This document shows, one piece after another, positions 4,894 to 6,860 of a stretch of 6,860 bases of DNA. The DNA lies in the NCBI GenBank assembly GCA_023441145.1, contig JAEZQN010000165.1:1-6860 (forward strand), written 5' to 3'. Made by a program: the position numbers and the translations under genes. Numbering within the stretch: the stretch's first letter is position 1; every line of letters starts with the position of its first letter. The DNA comes from Bacillota bacterium. GTDB taxonomy: Bacteria; Bacillota; Clostridia; Lachnospirales; Lachnospiraceae. The notes under the pieces are model-generated. The model had not been told where the DNA came from. It made no database searches and worked only from the letters and a program-made list of their open reading frames with translations.

Positions 4894-6666
4894 ATGAAAA
4901 GGCGTTTGCTATCCATCCTAATGGTACTAGTTCTACTAACCTGCGTCTGTTGTAATAGTCATAAAGCAACGGATGACCAGAATCTAAGTACTGATCAGGA
5001 TAAATACACTTATCAGGCAAAATTTGATGTCTTTACTGATGAGGTATTTGATTACTTCGTTACCAAAGATAGTATTACTTTAAACTACACTTTAGCGAAT
5101 CCGGAAAACTACAACATTACTGAATTTACTCCAACCTTCGGAAACTTTACAAAAGAAGCAATGGATGCAGATACGAAAGTGCTACAGGGATATTACGACA
5201 CTGTCAAGGAGTTTGACCGAGACCTGTTAACAACAGATCAACAACTTACCTACGACATACTTAAACAACTCATAGAGAATACACTTCCTGCTGGCGATTT
5301 TTACTATATGAGTGAGGTATTAAGTCCAACTACCGGCTTACAAGCCCAACTTCCTGTGTTGCTGGCGGAATATCATTTCTATGAAGAGAAAAATGTGACA
5401 GACTATCTTAAACTTCTTACCTGTATTGATGAGTATTTTAACCAAATTTGTACTTTTGAGCAAGAAAAGTCCAAAAATGGTCTTTTTATGAATGATACAA
5501 GCGCTAATGATATTATTGCCCAATGTCAGGAATTTATCAAAGATCCTGATAACAATTATTTGATTACTACCTTTTCTGACCGTTTGGAAGGAGTAGTAAA
5601 GGATGAGGGACAAAAAAAGGCCTACATAGAAGAAAATAAATCCATGGTTAAAAATCATATTATTCCAGCATATGAGAAGCTTATTTCTACTCTCACATCT
5701 TTAAAAGGTACTGGCAAAAATGATGGTGGATTATGTAACTTTAAAGATGGAAAAGCTTACTATGAGTACTTAGTAAGATCTAATGTAGGTTCCTACCGCT
5801 CCATCGATGATATTCATAATTTGCTATCCAACTACTTAACGGCATCTATACTAAGAATGCAGACCATTACCTCCAGTGATCAGTCCGTAGTTGAAAGTAT
5901 TAGCTCTCCTAAATTCAAGTACACTGATCCTAAGGAAATTATGGATTACTTAAAGGACTCAATTAACGATGACTTCCCTGCTATTACTCCAGTTAATTGT
6001 ACCATCAAATATGTACATAAATCTCTAGAGGAATACATGAGTCCAGCCTTTTATCTGACTCCACCACTAGATAAGTATACTGAAAACATGGTTTATATTA
6101 ATAAGGCATCCAACACAGATATGTCGAATATCTTTACTACCATTGCTCATGAGGGATACCCAGGACATTTATATCAGACTGTTTACTATCAACAAAAACT
6201 CCCTAGTCTACTTCGTAGTATCATAGATTTTGGTGGCTATTCTGAAGGCTGGGCTACTTATGTGGAGCGGTACTCCTATGGCTTAGGTGGACTAGATAAG
6301 AACGTAGCAGAGGTATTGCAGAATAACCTTATCGCTACCTTATGTATTTATGGAAATGTAGATGTAGGTATTAATTATTACGGATGGGATAAAGAGAAGA
6401 CCTCTACCTATTTAAATGGTTTCGGCATTGCTGACGAGACGGCCATTACAAGCATTTATAATGCAATTGTAGCAGAGCCTTGTAATTACTTAAAATATAT
6501 TCTTGGTTATCTAGAAATAACTGAAATGAAGATTAAGGCACAAAACAGTTTAGGCGACGACTTTGCATTAAAGGATTTTCACACCTTCTTCTTAGACATG
6601 GGTCCTACGCAATTTAATCTTATGAATACCTATTTAGACAAATGGCTGGAAGAGAAGAAACAGTAG
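4894..6666 (+). CDS. DUF885-family exported protein, probable zinc metallopeptidase-like lipoprotein
   Basis: The 590-residue protein starts at ATG 4894 with AGGGGG seven nt upstream. The N-terminus MKRRLLSILMVLVLLTCVCC is a basic end plus hydrophobic core ending in cysteines (C17, C19, C20), so it is exported and possibly lipidated, though none of the cysteines has a textbook lipobox (a G, A or S at -1). A polar linker follows, then the DUF885 domain. Its hallmark is HEGYPGHLYQ (H419, E420, H425), followed by EGWATYVE with E451. This arrangement resembles a gluzincin-type HExxH site with a PG insertion and a downstream Glu ligand, so peptide hydrolysis is the likely activity; substrate and activity are unproven for most members. 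The family name comes from motif recognition. It is transcribed away from metG and ends 32 nt before tandem hairpins, so it is probably monocistronic with no functional link to metG. The gene is intact. Confidence 0.85.
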   Translation: MKRRLLSILMVLVLLTCVCCNSHKATDDQNLSTDQDKYTYQAKFDVFTDEVFDYFVTKDSITLNYTLANPENYNITEFTPTFGNFTKEAMDADTKVLQGYYDTVKEFDRDLLTTDQQLTYDILKQLIENTLPAGDFYYMSEVLSPTTGLQAQLPVLLAEYHFYEEKNVTDYLKLLTCIDEYFNQICTFEQEKSKNGLFMNDTSANDIIAQCQEFIKDPDNNYLITTFSDRLEGVVKDEGQKKAYIEENKSMVKNHIIPAYEKLISTLTSLKGTGKNDGGLCNFKDGKAYYEYLVRSNVGSYRSIDDIHNLLSNYLTASILRMQTITSSDQSVVESISSPKFKYTDPKEIMDYLKDSINDDFPAITPVNCTIKYVHKSLEEYMSPAFYLTPPLDKYTENMVYINKASNTDMSNIFTTIAHEGYPGHLYQTVYYQQKLPSLLRSIIDFGGYSEGWATYVERYSYGLGGLDKNVAEVLQNNLIATLCIYGNVDVGINYYGWDKEKTSTYLNGFGIADETAITSIYNAIVAEPCNYLKYILGYLEITEMKIKAQNSLGDDFALKDFHTFFLDMGPTQFNLMNTYLDKWLEEKKQ

Positions 6667-6698
6667 CATTGATTATTCATCTCATAAAGTAGTCAAGA

Positions 6699-6745
6699 CC
6701 ACCGGCTTAGCCGGTGGCTTGCACTAGCCCTATAAGGGCTTTTTT
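6699..6745 (+). terminator. Tandem hairpins with intrinsic terminator after the DUF885 gene
   Basis: The first hairpin pairs CCACCGGC (6699-6706) with GCCGGTGG (6710-6717) around TTA. The second pairs AGCCCT (6726-6731) with AGGGCT (6735-6740) around ATA, and runs directly into TTTTTT (6740-6745). The second is a textbook rightward terminator for the gene ending at 6666. The first strongly resembles the hairpin at 8-26. Paired hairpins of this type are also reminiscent of IS200/IS605-like element ends, but no transposase is present. Confidence 0.85.
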
Positions 6746-6804
6746 ATTGCCTCCTTGCTCCTGCAAGCTCCTTGAGCCTTTCATGATAGCTTTATTTCCC
6801 AACT

Positions 6805-6826
6805 TCCCTTTTAGGGATTATTTTTT
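6805..6826 (+). terminator. Second rightward terminator-like hairpin near the right edge
   Basis: TCCCT (6805-6809) and AGGGA (6813-6817) form a 5-bp stem with a TTT loop, followed by TTATTTTTT (6818-6826). The T-run favours plus-strand reading. The stem is short, and the T-run may instead encode lysines of a minus-strand gene ending at 6818. Confidence 0.35.
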
Positions 6827-6860
6827 GCTTTTTTGTACTGGCTCTCCCGTAAACGGGTCA
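6818..6860 (-). CDS. Possible C-terminal end of a minus-strand gene, cut by the window
   Basis: Read from the right edge on the minus strand, one frame gives DPFTGEPVQKSKK followed by TAA (6818-6820). The DPFTGEPV part looks like real protein and the lysine-rich ending is common for Firmicutes C-termini, but only 13 codons are visible. A second frame is also open (…PKREVGK, TAA at about 6793-6795), so coding is not proven. No family can be assigned. If real, it would be co-oriented with metG but separated from it by the DUF885 gene. Confidence 0.3.
   Translation of the reverse strand, partial: DPFTGEPVQKSKK

Noticed and set aside
5338..5658. Minus-strand open frame of 106 codons
   Set aside because: It is antisense to the DUF885 gene, and its hydrophobic translation has no independent support.
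6699..6745. IS200/IS605 insertion
   Set aside because: Only end-like hairpins are seen. No Y1 transposase, TnpB or second end lies in the window, so no mobile element is annotated.

Overview
This window looks like chromosome from a low-GC member of the Clostridia, most likely Lachnospiraceae. The evidence is the AT-rich intergenic DNA, strong GGAGG-type ribosome binding sites, a T-box in front of metG, the Firmicutes gene order metG-tatD-rsmA, and a secreted DUF885 protein. The placement is inferred from gene content and style; no 16S gene is present.

Layout from left to right. At 1-35 there is a rightward terminator-like hairpin belonging to something outside the window. On the minus strand, rsmA (90-956) is 21 nt downstream of tatD (978-1772). 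The pair has its own candidate promoter at 1800-1828 and a run-off hairpin at 53-85. The gap 1773-2192 holds a disrupted small ORF of about 50 residues (1859-2012, minus), with a strong ribosome binding site, candidate promoters and several inverted repeats, followed by the metG terminator at 2138-2169. metG (2193-4151, minus) is complete, with zinc-knuckle and C-terminal tRNA-binding domains.

The 740-nt gap between metG and the next gene is fully structured. It contains a 227-nt nested inverted repeat (4197-4423), then a complete T-box leader with a Met (ATG) specifier (4446-4716), its promoter (4723-4752), and an AT-rich divergent promoter region. A DUF885 zinc-peptidase-like exported protein (4894-6666, plus) reads the other way. 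It is followed by tandem hairpins ending in an intrinsic terminator (6699-6745). The last 43 nt may be the C-terminal end of another minus-strand gene.

How the genes work together: metG, tatD and rsmA form a conserved translation/RNA-maintenance neighbourhood. Here it is split into two transcription units, metG controlled by tRNA-Met charging through the T-box, and tatD-rsmA from a separate promoter. rnmV, which often lies between tatD and rsmA in Firmicutes, is absent. The DUF885 gene appears to be an independent unit.

No clearly new defence or mobile system is visible. The parts most worth a second look are the nested hairpin placed between the T-box and metG, and the broken small ORF whose promoter and start lie inside a perfect 16-bp inverted repeat.
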